In this document: positions 16,989-25,062 of the stretch, piece after piece
Layout of the letters: each line of letters begins with the position of its first letter
Numbering within the stretch: position 1 is the first letter of the stretch
Assembly (NCBI GenBank): GCA_964342745.1
Contig: CAYFFW010000005.1
Span: 1-64,000, forward strand
Reading direction: 5' to 3'
From: AEGEAN-183 sp964342745
Lineage (GTDB): Bacteria; Pseudomonadota; Gammaproteobacteria; Magnimaribacterales; Magnimaribacteraceae
Length of the DNA stretch: 64,000 nt
The notes under the pieces: model-generated
The model's database searches: none
What the model was told of the DNA's origin: nothing
Seen by the model: only the letters and a program-made list of their open reading frames with translations
Position numbers and translations under genes: made by a program

Positions 16989-18484
16989 GACTGATTTCCG
17001 ATTCCTGCTTCTAATATTATTTTAAGGACTTGACCAGGATAAATTATTTCTGGACTTTCTAACTCATTCCAAGTTTGCAAGTCTTTAACGCTCAAACCAA
17101 ACCTAGAAGCAATTCTCGAAAGAGTATCTCCAGATTTAACAGGATAAAGCATTGTTCTAGTTTTTTTACTTGGTGTTTTGCCTCTTACTCTCTCATATTT
17201 AGAGTACAATTTTATTTCTTGACCTATTTGTAGAGGGCTGGTTAGGTTTAAATCATTCCATAAAGTTATATCTTGAATTGTAACTCCAAATTTTCTGGAA
17301 ATACCCCAAAAGGTATCTCCTTTAACAATCTTATAAACTCTAGCTTTGGGAACAAAGGTTTTTGTCCAAGCAGGACCTCTTGGGACCATAATTTCTTGAC
17401 CAGCATATATTAAATCAGAATCCATTTGATTTATTTCCATAAGTACGGCTACCTCCATACTGTATTGATTAGATATCTTAGTAAGGTTATCTCCGGTTTG
17501 AATTTTATATCTATCCCACTGAACAAGTTCTATTTCTTCCAAAGAAGAAAGTTGAATAAGAAATCTATCAGCTACCCCAGTAGGTAATAGTAGATAATGT
17601 GGACCACCTGGATCTGTAGCCCATTGACTAAATCCTGGGTTTAATTCATAAATTGCTTCTGGAGTCATTCCAGCAAGATCTGCAGCTTGCATCAAATCGA
17701 CCTGTCCAGGCGTTTGTACTTTGGTGAAATAAGGTCTGTTTGCAATAGAAGGCAAGGTAACACCGTATTTTGATGGATCCATAATAAGTTCACTTAATAT
17801 CAATAATCTAGGTATGTAAGCTAAAGTCTCTTTTGGCAATCTTAAAGACCAGAAATCTGTTGGCATTCCTTTTCTTTTATTTTCTTTAATTGCTCTATTA
17901 ACCCTACCAGGACCAGCGTTATAGGCAGCAATAGCTAAAAGCCAGTCATTATCAAACTTTTTATTCAAATAAATTAAAAAATTAAAAGCAGCTTCAGTAG
18001 AAGCAATAACATCCCTTTTTCCGTCGTACCACCAGTTAGTTTTTAGACCCCATTCACTACCCACTGCAGGAAGGAATTGCCAAATGCCAGTAGCTCCAGC
18101 AAAAGATTGTGCATAAGGATCAAATTCACTTTCAACAAAAGGGAGTAAAGCTAACTCAACAGGAACACCTAATTCTTCTGATCTTTTAACTGTATGGAAT
18201 AAATATCTTTGTCCTGACTTGCTTAGTCTATTAACAGCATGTTGATTGTTTATAAATCTTGATCTATATCTATCTAAGTCTTCAAGTTCTTCAGGGATTC
18301 TTAGTGTAAGGTTTGCTCTCACTCTTTCCCATAGGTCGAAAGGTTCTCTATCAATACTTATCTCTACTACCTTAGGTGTTGCGTCTGAGAGATCTATATC
18401 CTCAGCAAGGATTAAATTCTTAGACTCTAAACCAACACAGCCCATTAGTAGGTAAAATACACATATAAAAATCCATTTATTCAT
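16985..18484 (-). CDS. mltD: Membrane-bound lytic murein transglycosylase D with three LysM domains
   Basis: Cleaves peptidoglycan glycan strands to 1,6-anhydro products. The 499 residues begin with a lipoprotein signal (MNKWIFICVFYLLMGC, Cys16), then an SLT domain with catalytic Glu118 in LLPFVESEF, followed by GATGIWQFLP and NWLLAIAAYNAGPGRV-like motifs. Three LysM peptidoglycan-binding repeats sit at about 323-370, 380-428 and 445-492, each with a YxVxxGDTLxxIA-like core. It is divergent from rnhA across 73 bases, as in enterobacteria. Confidence 0.94.
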   Translation of the reverse strand: MNKWIFICVFYLLMGCVGLESKNLILAEDIDLSDATPKVVEISIDREPFDLWERVRANLTLRIPEELEDLDRYRSRFINNQHAVNRLSKSGQRYLFHTVKRSEELGVPVELALLPFVESEFDPYAQSFAGATGIWQFLPAVGSEWGLKTNWWYDGKRDVIASTEAAFNFLIYLNKKFDNDWLLAIAAYNAGPGRVNRAIKENKRKGMPTDFWSLRLPKETLAYIPRLLILSELIMDPSKYGVTLPSIANRPYFTKVQTPGQVDLMQAADLAGMTPEAIYELNPGFSQWATDPGGPHYLLLPTGVADRFLIQLSSLEEIELVQWDRYKIQTGDNLTKISNQYSMEVAVLMEINQMDSDLIYAGQEIMVPRGPAWTKTFVPKARVYKIVKGDTFWGISRKFGVTIQDITLWNDLNLTSPLQIGQEIKLYSKYERVRGKTPSKKTRTMLYPVKSGDTLSRIASRFGLSVKDLQTWNELESPEIIYPGQVLKIILEAGIGNQS

Positions 18485-18557
18485 TTTTTTCTTTATAGAA
18501 TGAGTGTTTCTTAAAAAATTAATGCCAAATGTATACTACAATTAACCTTTAGACTAT

Positions 18558-18989
18558 ATGAACCTAATAGAAATTTTCACTGATGGTGCTTGTAGGGGCA
18601 ACCCTGGTAAAGGTGGTTGGGGAGCTTTAATTAGATTGGATGATAAAGAGGAAACTATATACGGCGGAAATAATCATACCACTAACAATATAATGGAACT
18701 TACTGCTGCTATTAAGGCATTAGAACATATCCCTGAAAATTCTATGGTGATTCTAACAACAGATTCGAAATATGTTATGCAGGGAATAACTGAATATATG
18801 GAAAATTGGAAGAGAAGGAACTGGAAAACAGCAGCAAAAAAACCAGTGAAAAATAAAGAGTTATGGGAAAGATTAGACTACCTTACAACCATACACTCTA
18901 TAGAATGGAAATGGGTAAAAGGTCACAGTGGACACCGAGAAAATGAAATAGCGGATCAGTTAGCAAACAAAGGCATTGATAAAATTTAA
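18558..18989 (+). CDS. rnhA: Ribonuclease HI
   Basis: Removes RNA from RNA-DNA hybrids such as primers and R-loops. The 143-residue product has the four metal-binding acids Asp9 (IFTDGACRGNPG), Glu47 (NIMELTA), Asp69 (TTDSKYV) and Asp133 (NEIADQLA), plus the catalytic-loop His in KGHSGH and the basic protrusion MENWKRRNWKTAAKKPVKN. Length is slightly shorter than the E. coli enzyme but complete. dnaQ follows after two bases, the classic rnhA-dnaQ pairing, here in the same direction. Confidence 0.96.
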   Translation: MNLIEIFTDGACRGNPGKGGWGALIRLDDKEETIYGGNNHTTNNIMELTAAIKALEHIPENSMVILTTDSKYVMQGITEYMENWKRRNWKTAAKKPVKNKELWERLDYLTTIHSIEWKWVKGHSGHRENEIADQLANKGIDKI

Positions 18990-18991
18990 AT

Positions 18992-19711
18992 ATGGTTAGA
19001 CAAATAGTTTTAGATACAGAAACTACCGGTATCGACTTCAAGTCAGGTCATAGAGTTATAGAAATCGGATGTGTAGAAATTATCAATCGAAGGTTTACAG
19101 GAGTTGAATACCAGACTTACCTAAACCCTGATAGAGAGATAGAAGAGGGGGCTATTAAAGTTCATGGGTTAACATTAGATTTTTTACAAGATAAACCTAG
19201 ATTTACAGAAGTTGCAGAAGAATTTTTAGAATTTATTAAAGGTGGAGAGCTATTAATTCATAACGCAGAATTTGATGTAGGGTTTTTAAATAATGAATTA
19301 AAACTAGTTCCAGGAAAAAATACTTTTCTTGAAGATATTACTGAAAAGATTACTGATACTTTACAAATAGCCAGAGAAAAACACCCAGGCCAAAGAAATA
19401 GCTTGGATGCTTTAGTTCAGAGATATGATGTGGGGAAATATGACCGTGAATATCATGGTGCTTTACTAGATTCAAAAATATTAGGTGATGTTTATTTAGC
19501 TATGACTGGTGGCCAGAGTAACCTATTGTTTGAAAGTACTTCTGAAATCTCTAGAGCATTTAACCCATCAACGGAACAAAACAAAAAGAATGGCCAAAAA
19601 AATAGCTCTTTGTTAACCAAATTAAGTAAAGAAGAAGAGATACAAAATTTAGAATATTTAAGGAAAATGCAAAAAGAGACTGGTATTAAACCTATTAGTT
19701 TGAAAGAGTAA
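18992..19711 (+). CDS. dnaQ: DNA polymerase III epsilon subunit (3'-5' proofreading exonuclease)
   Basis: Proofreads replication as part of the Pol III core. The 239 residues carry the DEDDh exonuclease residues: Asp8 and Glu10 in LDTETTG, Asp95 in HNAEFDVGFLN, and His155 with Asp160 in YHGALLDSKILG. The C-terminal tail after about 185 should carry the polymerase-binding segment. It is two bases after rnhA, and its TAA overlaps the ATG of gltX by one base, so rnhA-dnaQ-gltX form one translationally linked unit. Confidence 0.96.
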   Translation: MVRQIVLDTETTGIDFKSGHRVIEIGCVEIINRRFTGVEYQTYLNPDREIEEGAIKVHGLTLDFLQDKPRFTEVAEEFLEFIKGGELLIHNAEFDVGFLNNELKLVPGKNTFLEDITEKITDTLQIAREKHPGQRNSLDALVQRYDVGKYDREYHGALLDSKILGDVYLAMTGGQSNLLFESTSEISRAFNPSTEQNKKNGQKNSSLLTKLSKEEEIQNLEYLRKMQKETGIKPISLKE

Positions 19712-21093
19712 TGAGCAAAATAGTAGGTAGGTTTGCTCCAAGTCCAACAGGATTACTTCACTTAGGTGGTGCTAGGACTGCCTTGTTCTCATGGCTTCAC
19801 TCTAAAAGTTTAGAAGGTGATTGCCTTTTGCGTTTGGAGGACACCGATCAAGAAAGATCTAAACAAAAATATACAGATTCGATTATTGAAAGCTTTAGAT
19901 GGATGGGAATTGAATTTGATCAAGAGCCTTTCTATCAATCAAAAAATAAAGAAATACATTTAAATAGAGTTCAAGAGTTAGTAAATAATGGAAAAGCTTA
20001 TTATTGTCAGTGTTCCACTGAAAGGCTTAAGCAACTTAGAGAGCATCAAGAAAAAGAAGGCAAAAAGCCTAAGTATGATGGTAAGTGCAGAGATCTAAAT
20101 ATTAAAGATAGTAAAGATGCAGTTATTCGTTTTAAAAATCCGGATACAGGCTTAGTGTCTTTTCAGGATGTAGTTAGAGGAAAGATAGAAGTAGCTAATA
20201 AAGAATTAGATGATTTGATTCTAGTTAGAAGTGACGGTACTCCAACCTATAATCTTTGTGTAGTAGTTGATGATATAGACATGGGGATTTCTCATGTTAT
20301 AAGAGGTGATGACCATATAAATAATACCTTTAGGCAAATTAATATTTTTAAAGCTTTAGATGAAGAAGTACCTGTTTATGGCCATGTACCAATGATTTTA
20401 GGTGAAGATGGAAAAAGAATGTCTAAAAGACACGGTGCTATTAATGTATTAGATTATAAAGATCTAGGTATTTTGCCTGAAGCTTTGCTGAACTATATAG
20501 TTCGACTTGGTTGGTCGTATGGGGATCAAGAAATATTTAATCTAGAAGAACTTACAAAGATTTTTAAAGAGGGAAAACTAAACAATTCCCCTGCATCTTT
20601 TTCCATGGAAAAATTACTATGGTTCAATAGAGAGTATTTTCTAAAAATAGACAATCAACTTTTACTCGAGAAACTTATACCCATTTCAAAACAATTTATA
20701 CAAAACGATTATTCTTTAAGGGTAGTGAGTTTAATTAAAGAAAGGTGTTCCTTGTTATCTGAATTTGAAGAAGAAGGTAGTTATTTTTATCAGGAATCTT
20801 TAAATATTAATCCCAAAGATTCTGATAAAACCTTTCATCAAGATGCTATAGAAATCTTAAATATGCTTTTAAAGGCTTTTATAGAAATTAAAGAATGGGA
20901 TTTAAAAAATATAAAACAAACAATAAGTTCAATTATGGACCATAAGGGGGTAGGGATGCCTGCTGTAGGAAAGCCTTTTAGATTAGCAATTACTGGAAGA
21001 ACTAATTCAGCTTCAATTGATGAAACTGCACTTATTTTAGGAAAAGAAAAAGTAGTTAAAAGATTAAAGCAAGCCATAGAGTTGTACTCATAA
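19711..21093 (+). CDS. gltX: Glutamyl-tRNA synthetase
   Basis: Charges tRNA-Glu, and in some lineages also tRNA-Gln. A class I synthetase of 460 residues: the HIGH-equivalent HLGG lies at 17-20 in FAPSPTGLLHLGGARTALF, and the KMSKS-equivalent RMSKR at 236-240. A Cys-containing segment YYCQCSTERL near 99-108 is in the position of the zinc-binding knuckle, and the anticodon-binding domain fills the C-terminal third. Its end overlaps the convergent hydrolase gene by six bases. Confidence 0.95.
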   Translation: MSKIVGRFAPSPTGLLHLGGARTALFSWLHSKSLEGDCLLRLEDTDQERSKQKYTDSIIESFRWMGIEFDQEPFYQSKNKEIHLNRVQELVNNGKAYYCQCSTERLKQLREHQEKEGKKPKYDGKCRDLNIKDSKDAVIRFKNPDTGLVSFQDVVRGKIEVANKELDDLILVRSDGTPTYNLCVVVDDIDMGISHVIRGDDHINNTFRQINIFKALDEEVPVYGHVPMILGEDGKRMSKRHGAINVLDYKDLGILPEALLNYIVRLGWSYGDQEIFNLEELTKIFKEGKLNNSPASFSMEKLLWFNREYFLKIDNQLLLEKLIPISKQFIQNDYSLRVVSLIKERCSLLSEFEEEGSYFYQESLNINPKDSDKTFHQDAIEILNMLLKAFIEIKEWDLKNIKQTISSIMDHKGVGMPAVGKPFRLAITGRTNSASIDETALILGKEKVVKRLKQAIELYS

Positions 21094-22062
21094 AATTTTT
21101 GTTAAAAATTTATCAATAGAATTCCAAGTTTGTTCTCTTAGTTTGTTACTCTCCATTAGAAGTTCATGTTTACCATTTATTCTCTGTATAGTTATATTCT
21201 TAATTGAGGCACAGAGCGATTCATTTTCATCTGAGTTGATCAATGAATCTTTATTTGCACTCAATAAAAGAATAGGCTTGGAAACATTTGTCCAATTTAA
21301 GAGTTTTAGTTCTTCTGTTCTTTTTATTGCTTCATTTACCCAACCCAGACTTATCCCTTTAACGCCTATCTTTGGGTGACTAGAAATAAGTTTATAAGAT
21401 CTATTAAATCTATATTCGTCATCAGTTAATCCATTTTTCTCAAAACTTTCTTTTAACCACCCTTTTTCTTCATCCCAGTTAGGTGGAAAAATAGGCAAGG
21501 GTCTTAACCAGGGAAGCAGTAAAGCAATAGATTTAGCTAGAAATCTAATCCATTTCTTAACTTTCATGGACAACATTGGCGAGCAGAGGATTAAAGCAGA
21601 ATAAGGACTTTCATTTTTTATGAGGTTTGTTGCTAAAAGACAACCTCCCATAGAATGACCAAAACCAATCCACGGTTTAGGACATAATTTTTTGTAAACC
21701 TCTTCAAGTACCAACTCAATGTCTTTATCATATTCATTAAAGCTATCTATGTGACCTAGACGTTTATTTTTTATTGTCCTATCGGATAACCCTTGTCCCC
21801 TCCAGTCCATTAAGGCAACAGCAAATCCTCTATCAATGAATTCTTGAATTACTTCATAATATTTTTCAATAAATTCTGTTCTACCAGACTGCAACAATAT
21901 TGTTCCCTTAGTGGATCTTAAATTCCACATGGCTATTCTTAATTTTTTATTATCAAAACTACGATAATAAAAGCTGTAAGGATTTACTGGGTAAGTAAAA
22001 TCATCAAGTTGCATTAATGGAGCTTCTTCATGTTTATTGATAAATATTTCCTTGTCGTTCAC
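21088..22062 (-). CDS. Alpha/beta hydrolase, lysophospholipase / monoacylglycerol lipase-like
   Basis: A serine hydrolase of the PldB/Hydrolase_4 type that would cleave acyl glycerols or similar esters. The 324 residues show the nucleophile elbow GFGHSMGG with Ser137, acid Asp272 (LLLSANKDSLI) and His299 (INGKHELLME), so the triad is complete. The segment MDWRGQGLSDR after strand 4 is typical for this group. There is no signal peptide, so it is probably cytosolic. It is divergent from a small membrane protein gene and converges with gltX. Confidence 0.85.
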   Translation of the reverse strand: MNDKEIFINKHEEAPLMQLDDFTYPVNPYSFYYRSFDNKKLRIAMWNLRSTKGTILLQSGRTEFIEKYYEVIQEFIDRGFAVALMDWRGQGLSDRTIKNKRLGHIDSFNEYDKDIELVLEEVYKKLCPKPWIGFGHSMGGCLLATNLIKNESPYSALILCSPMLSMKVKKWIRFLAKSIALLLPWLRPLPIFPPNWDEEKGWLKESFEKNGLTDDEYRFNRSYKLISSHPKIGVKGISLGWVNEAIKRTEELKLLNWTNVSKPILLLSANKDSLINSDENESLCASIKNITIQRINGKHELLMESNKLREQTWNSIDKFLTKIL

Positions 22063-22093
22063 AATTACATTCTATAACTTATTAATTAATTCG

Positions 22094-22600
22094 TTGAACA
22101 GTCAAACCTTAAAAAGCATTCTTTTCTTTTGTGCAATACTTATATTCAGTAGATTGATTCCTCATCCACCTAATTTTACACCTTTAATCGCAGGTGCTAT
22201 TTTTCTTCCTTTCTTTCTAAAAGATAAATGGGTGATTATCTGTTTGCCTATTCTATGTTTATTTATATCTGATTATTTTCTTGGTTTTCATGACGTTATG
22301 ATTTGGACTTATGGCAGTTTTTTTATTATTGGATTAATAACCAATATTTTCTCTACAACCAAACTTAAGAATCTTATTGGATTAAGTCTTAGTTGCCCTA
22401 CAGTATTTTTTCTTATAAGCAATTTTGGAGTATGGTTAGGATCAGCTAGGTATACTCAAGATTTTCAAGGTTTAATTGAGTGTTATTATTTAGCCTTACC
22501 TTTCTACTCTAGTAGCTTAGTTTCAACTATCCTGTTCTCTTCTTTATTTTACTTTTGTCACAACTTTTTTGTTAATAGAAACTTATCTAAACAGGCTTAA
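22094..22600 (+). CDS. Small integral membrane protein, DUF6580-like
   Basis: Function unknown. The protein has about 168 residues with four to five hydrophobic helices and the hallmark RLIPHPPNFTPLIAGAIF near its start, which I associate with the DUF6580 family. No catalytic motif is visible. No ATG is available; a TTG at 22094 gives MNSQTLKSILFF directly before the first helix, while an earlier TTG at 22037 would overlap the divergent hydrolase gene by 26 bases, so 22094 is preferred. It is two bases upstream of a metallo-hydrolase gene and probably in its operon. Confidence 0.65.
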   Translation: MNSQTLKSILFFCAILIFSRLIPHPPNFTPLIAGAIFLPFFLKDKWVIICLPILCLFISDYFLGFHDVMIWTYGSFFIIGLITNIFSTTKLKNLIGLSLSCPTVFFLISNFGVWLGSARYTQDFQGLIECYYLALPFYSSSLVSTILFSSLFYFCHNFFVNRNLSKQA

Positions 22601-22602
22601 TA

Positions 22603-23277
22603 ATGTCATCAGATCTTTATTTAGAGCAATTAAAACTGGGTCCCATGGAAAATTTTATTTACATAGTGGGTTCTCAATCTACTCGTGAAGTGGCTTTGAT
22701 AGATCCTGCTTGGGAAATTGATCTTCTTTTACAACACCTTGACAAGAATGATCTAAAACTTTCCTCTATTCTGGTTACCCATTATCACCCTGACCATATA
22801 GGAGGTGGAATGATGGGACAATCAATACCGGGCATTGCGGATATTATGGCCAAAGAACCAGTTAAAATTTATGTTAATAAATTTGAAGCTGAAGGAGTAA
22901 AAAAAGTTACAGGAGTTTCTGACTCTGATCTTCAAATAGTTGATTCAGGTGACCACCTGAAAATAGGAGAAAATGACATAGAATTTCTTCACACTCCTGG
23001 TCATACCCCAGGTTCTCAATGTTTTAATGTGAATAAGAACTTGGTTTCTGGTGATACACTTTTTATTAACGGATGCGGTCGAGTTGATTTACCAGGGTCA
23101 AATCCAATTCAGATGTACCATAGTTTACAACATCTATGTTCCTTACCAGATGACACTATTCTGTATCCTGGACATCACTATAGCGAAGAGAAGTCTGCAA
23201 GTTTAGCTGACACAAAAAGCCAAAACGTTTATTTAAATATTTCCGATCTAGATGCTTGGCGACAAATCATGGGGTGA
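22603..23277 (+). CDS. Metallo-beta-lactamase-fold hydrolase (glyoxalase II-like)
   Basis: A two-metal hydrolase of the GloB/YcbL type, probably acting on thioesters. The 224 residues contain the full ligand set: the THYHPDH motif at 59-65 (His60, His62, Asp64, His65), His134 in HTPGHTPGS, Asp151 in SGDTLF and His191 in LYPGHHYSE. There is no signal peptide and no fused rhodanese. The gene lies two bases after the membrane protein gene and four bases before the enoyl-CoA hydratase start, so all three are likely co-transcribed. Hydroxyacylglutathione hydrolase is possible, but the substrate cannot be fixed from sequence. Confidence 0.85.
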   Translation: MSSDLYLEQLKLGPMENFIYIVGSQSTREVALIDPAWEIDLLLQHLDKNDLKLSSILVTHYHPDHIGGGMMGQSIPGIADIMAKEPVKIYVNKFEAEGVKKVTGVSDSDLQIVDSGDHLKIGENDIEFLHTPGHTPGSQCFNVNKNLVSGDTLFINGCGRVDLPGSNPIQMYHSLQHLCSLPDDTILYPGHHYSEEKSASLADTKSQNVYLNISDLDAWRQIMG

Positions 23278-23281
23278 AGTT

Positions 23282-24082
23282 ATGCAATACGAGCAAATTA
23301 TTTATGAAACTAAAGGTAATGTGGCATTAATAACTTTAAATAGACCTGATAAGTTAAATGCCTGGACTCCTAAGATGTGTGAGGAACAGGCTCATGCAAT
23401 TGAAGCTGCAAATAAAAACAAGTCAATAGGTGCAATAATAATGACTGGAGCTGGAAGAGGGTTTTGTGCTGGTGCAGATATTGGAGATACCTTTCAAACT
23501 AGGTTAGATGGAGAAGACCCAGGAAATGATACTGCAGGAGGTTCTGGAGGCATGCCTGCTGGAGTAGATTGGATTAGCCTAGTAAGAGAGTCTAAACCCA
23601 TAATAGCAGCAGTTAATGGAGCTGCGGTAGGCATTGGCGTTACCATGATCCTTCCATTCGATATGATTATATGCTCTGAAAAGTCTAAGTTTGGATTTGT
23701 TTTTGTAAAAATGGGAATTGTTCCTGAACTAGCTTCAACCCATTTTTTAGTTAGTCGTGTAGGATGGGGTAGAGCCAATGAGATGATGTTGTCCGGAAGT
23801 TTATATTCTGGTAAAGAAGCATTTGATTATGGTTTAACAGAACACTTAGTTAATGAAGATGAACTTTTAAATAAATCTTTTGAAATCGCTGAACTTTTTT
23901 CTAAAAATCCTGATGCGCAATTAAGGATGACCAAAAAGCTCTTAACAGAAAATGCAGTCACAACAGATATAAAAGCAGCTGAGGAACTTGAAACTAAGCT
24001 ACTACAAGAGTGCTGGGAGAGAGAAGAGCACGCAGAGGCAGTCAGTGCTTTCCTTGAAAAAAGAGAGCCTAAATTTAAATAA
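23282..24082 (+). CDS. Enoyl-CoA hydratase/isomerase family protein
   Basis: A crotonase-fold enzyme acting on acyl-CoA thioesters, probably in fatty-acid or side-chain beta-oxidation. The 266 residues include NRPDKLNAW, the oxyanion-hole segment GRGFCAGADI near 59-68, the second oxyanion segment AAVNGAAVGIG, and Glu in the position GIVPELAS typical of hydratases. The ATG at 23282 (MQYEQIIYETKGNVALITLN) matches family N-termini; an earlier in-frame ATG at 23252 lies inside the preceding gene and is not needed. Confidence 0.9.
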   Translation: MQYEQIIYETKGNVALITLNRPDKLNAWTPKMCEEQAHAIEAANKNKSIGAIIMTGAGRGFCAGADIGDTFQTRLDGEDPGNDTAGGSGGMPAGVDWISLVRESKPIIAAVNGAAVGIGVTMILPFDMIICSEKSKFGFVFVKMGIVPELASTHFLVSRVGWGRANEMMLSGSLYSGKEAFDYGLTEHLVNEDELLNKSFEIAELFSKNPDAQLRMTKKLLTENAVTTDIKAAEELETKLLQECWEREEHAEAVSAFLEKREPKFK

Positions 24083-24219
24083 AAAAAGAGAAAAAAAGGT
24101 TAAAAAAAAGGTTAAAAAAAATTAAAAAAAGGGGTTGTATTTTTTTTCTTTAGGAGTAATATTACTGGACCAATTTAACCGACCTAGAAACAACTCGAGA
24201 CGTTAAAAGGAGAGAAAAA

Positions 24220-24291
24220 TTGGTTAGAGAAAGAAAGGAGAAAGCTCTAAAAGCAAAGCTAGCAAAAAAAGCTTTTAGACCACCAAGATAA
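24220..24291 (+). CDS. Possible 23-residue basic leader or small protein
   Basis: A TTG-initiated ORF encoding a Lys/Arg-rich peptide that ends KKAFRPPR. Its only support is a good ribosome-binding site, AAAGGAGAG, about seven bases upstream, and its position ahead of a terminator at 24358. No family is recognised, and the composition could be chance in A-rich DNA. A non-coding RNA ending at the same terminator is an equal alternative. Confidence 0.25.
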   Translation: MVRERKEKALKAKLAKKAFRPPR

Positions 24292-24357
24292 AAAAGAGAA
24301 ATTTATCGAGGAGCTAAACCAGAATCTCAAGTTTAGACACTTTCTTACTCGAACTAA

Positions 24358-24381
24358 ACAGAGCCTTGGCTCTGTTTTTTT
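24358..24381 (+). terminator. Rho-independent terminator upstream of tRNA-Ala
   Basis: ACAGAGCC (24358-24365) pairs with GGCTCTGT (24368-24375), followed by a T-run to 24381. It lies 275 bases after the enoyl-CoA hydratase stop, so it may end that operon or a separate short transcript from the gap. Confidence 0.88.
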
Positions 24382-24431
24382 ATGCCTGTTATTTAATCAA
24401 CTAAAGACTGTTAAAATAGTTCCTTTAGAAT

Positions 24432-24507
24432 GGGGCTATAGCTCAGCTGGGAGAGCACTTGCGTGGCACGCAAGAGGTCGTCGGTTCGATCCCGACTAGC
24501 TCCACCA
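24432..24507 (+). tRNA. tRNA-Ala (anticodon GGC)
   Basis: The acceptor GGGGCTA pairs with TAGCTCC (one G-T wobble), with discriminator A and an encoded CCA. The D-arm is TAGCTCAGCTGGGAGAGCA, the anticodon stem CTTGC/GCAAG encloses GTGGCAC giving anticodon GGC, and the T-arm is TCGGTTCGATCCCGA. The kinase gene begins 27 bases downstream. Confidence 0.97.
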
Positions 24508-24534
24508 CTAGCTAAAGTTATAGAAAAAGTAATA

Positions 24535-25062
24535 ATGAAAAATTCAATATCTTTAATTGGTATGGCGGGGGCCGGTAAATCATCTATAGGAGAACGGCTG
24601 TCTAAGCACTTAAAACTTAACTTTGTAGATAGTGATTCACTTATCGAAGAAAAATTTGGTAAATCTTTACAAGATATTTTAAATAATAATGGAAATGAAA
24701 AATTTAATGAAATTGAAGAAGGTGTTTTACTCTCAGTTAAATTTAAAAAAATTGTTTTAGCAACTGGAGGAAGTGCTGTCTTTTGTAAAAAAGCCATGGA
24801 GTACATTAAAGAAAATTCTACAGTTATATACCTTGAAGTTCCTTTTGATGATATATCAACCCGCATATCAGATTTTTCTGAAAGAGGTTTAATTAAAAGA
24901 TCAGATCAAACTATTAAAGAGGCTTACAAAGACAGAGAAGGGCTGTATCAGAAATATGCAGATTATATTGTTAAAAACAACGGAATAATTGATTCCTGTC
25001 TAAATAAAATTATTAATTTAATTAAAGACTTAAGCAGAAATAATAATGGCTTACGCACATAG
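24535..25062 (+). CDS. Shikimate-kinase-like P-loop kinase with altered substrate site
   Basis: A 175-residue nucleotide kinase of the AroK fold. Walker A is GMAGAGKSS at about 9-17, the base DSDSLIEEKFG supplies the conserved shikimate-domain Asp, and the lid/tail REGLYQKYADYIV is typical. However, the FR(D/x)xE motif that supplies the shikimate-binding Arg reads KFNEIEE, and the GGG motif reads GGSAV, so two usual shikimate contacts are changed. Proteins of this subtype are annotated as shikimate kinase, but the substrate is doubtful. The ATG at 24535 is chosen because upstream in-frame sequence is tRNA. aroB does not follow. It overlaps the next gene by 17 bases. Confidence 0.72.
   Translation: MKNSISLIGMAGAGKSSIGERLSKHLKLNFVDSDSLIEEKFGKSLQDILNNNGNEKFNEIEEGVLLSVKFKKIVLATGGSAVFCKKAMEYIKENSTVIYLEVPFDDISTRISDFSERGLIKRSDQTIKEAYKDREGLYQKYADYIVKNNGIIDSCLNKIINLIKDLSRNNNGLRT

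Larger units (their letters stand above)
24083..24431. other. 349-base gene-poor stretch between the enoyl-CoA hydratase and tRNA-Ala genes
   Basis: The first 70 bases are a run of A-tracts separated by GG(GG)TT (for example the unit AAAAAAAGGTT repeated imperfectly), followed by a T-rich run. The middle holds a possible 23-codon ORF. The inverted repeat CTAAAC/GTTTAG at 24314-24336 precedes a clear terminator. A -10-like TAAAAT (24412-24417) precedes the tRNA. No known RNA family is recognised. Confidence 0.6.

Noticed and set aside
24083..24150. A CRISPR or satellite array in the A-rich stretch
   Set aside because: The units are short homopolymer runs without constant-length spacers; it is low-complexity sequence only.
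24463..24534. An in-frame extension of the AroK-like protein starting inside tRNA-Ala
   Set aside because: The added residues are a translation of the tRNA; the ATG at 24535 gives a standard kinase start.
24411..24866. A minus-strand ORF whose C-terminal part reads RDRTDDLLRATQVLSQL
   Set aside because: This is antisense to tRNA-Ala and the kinase gene. Similar peptides in databases are known mis-translations of tRNA genes.
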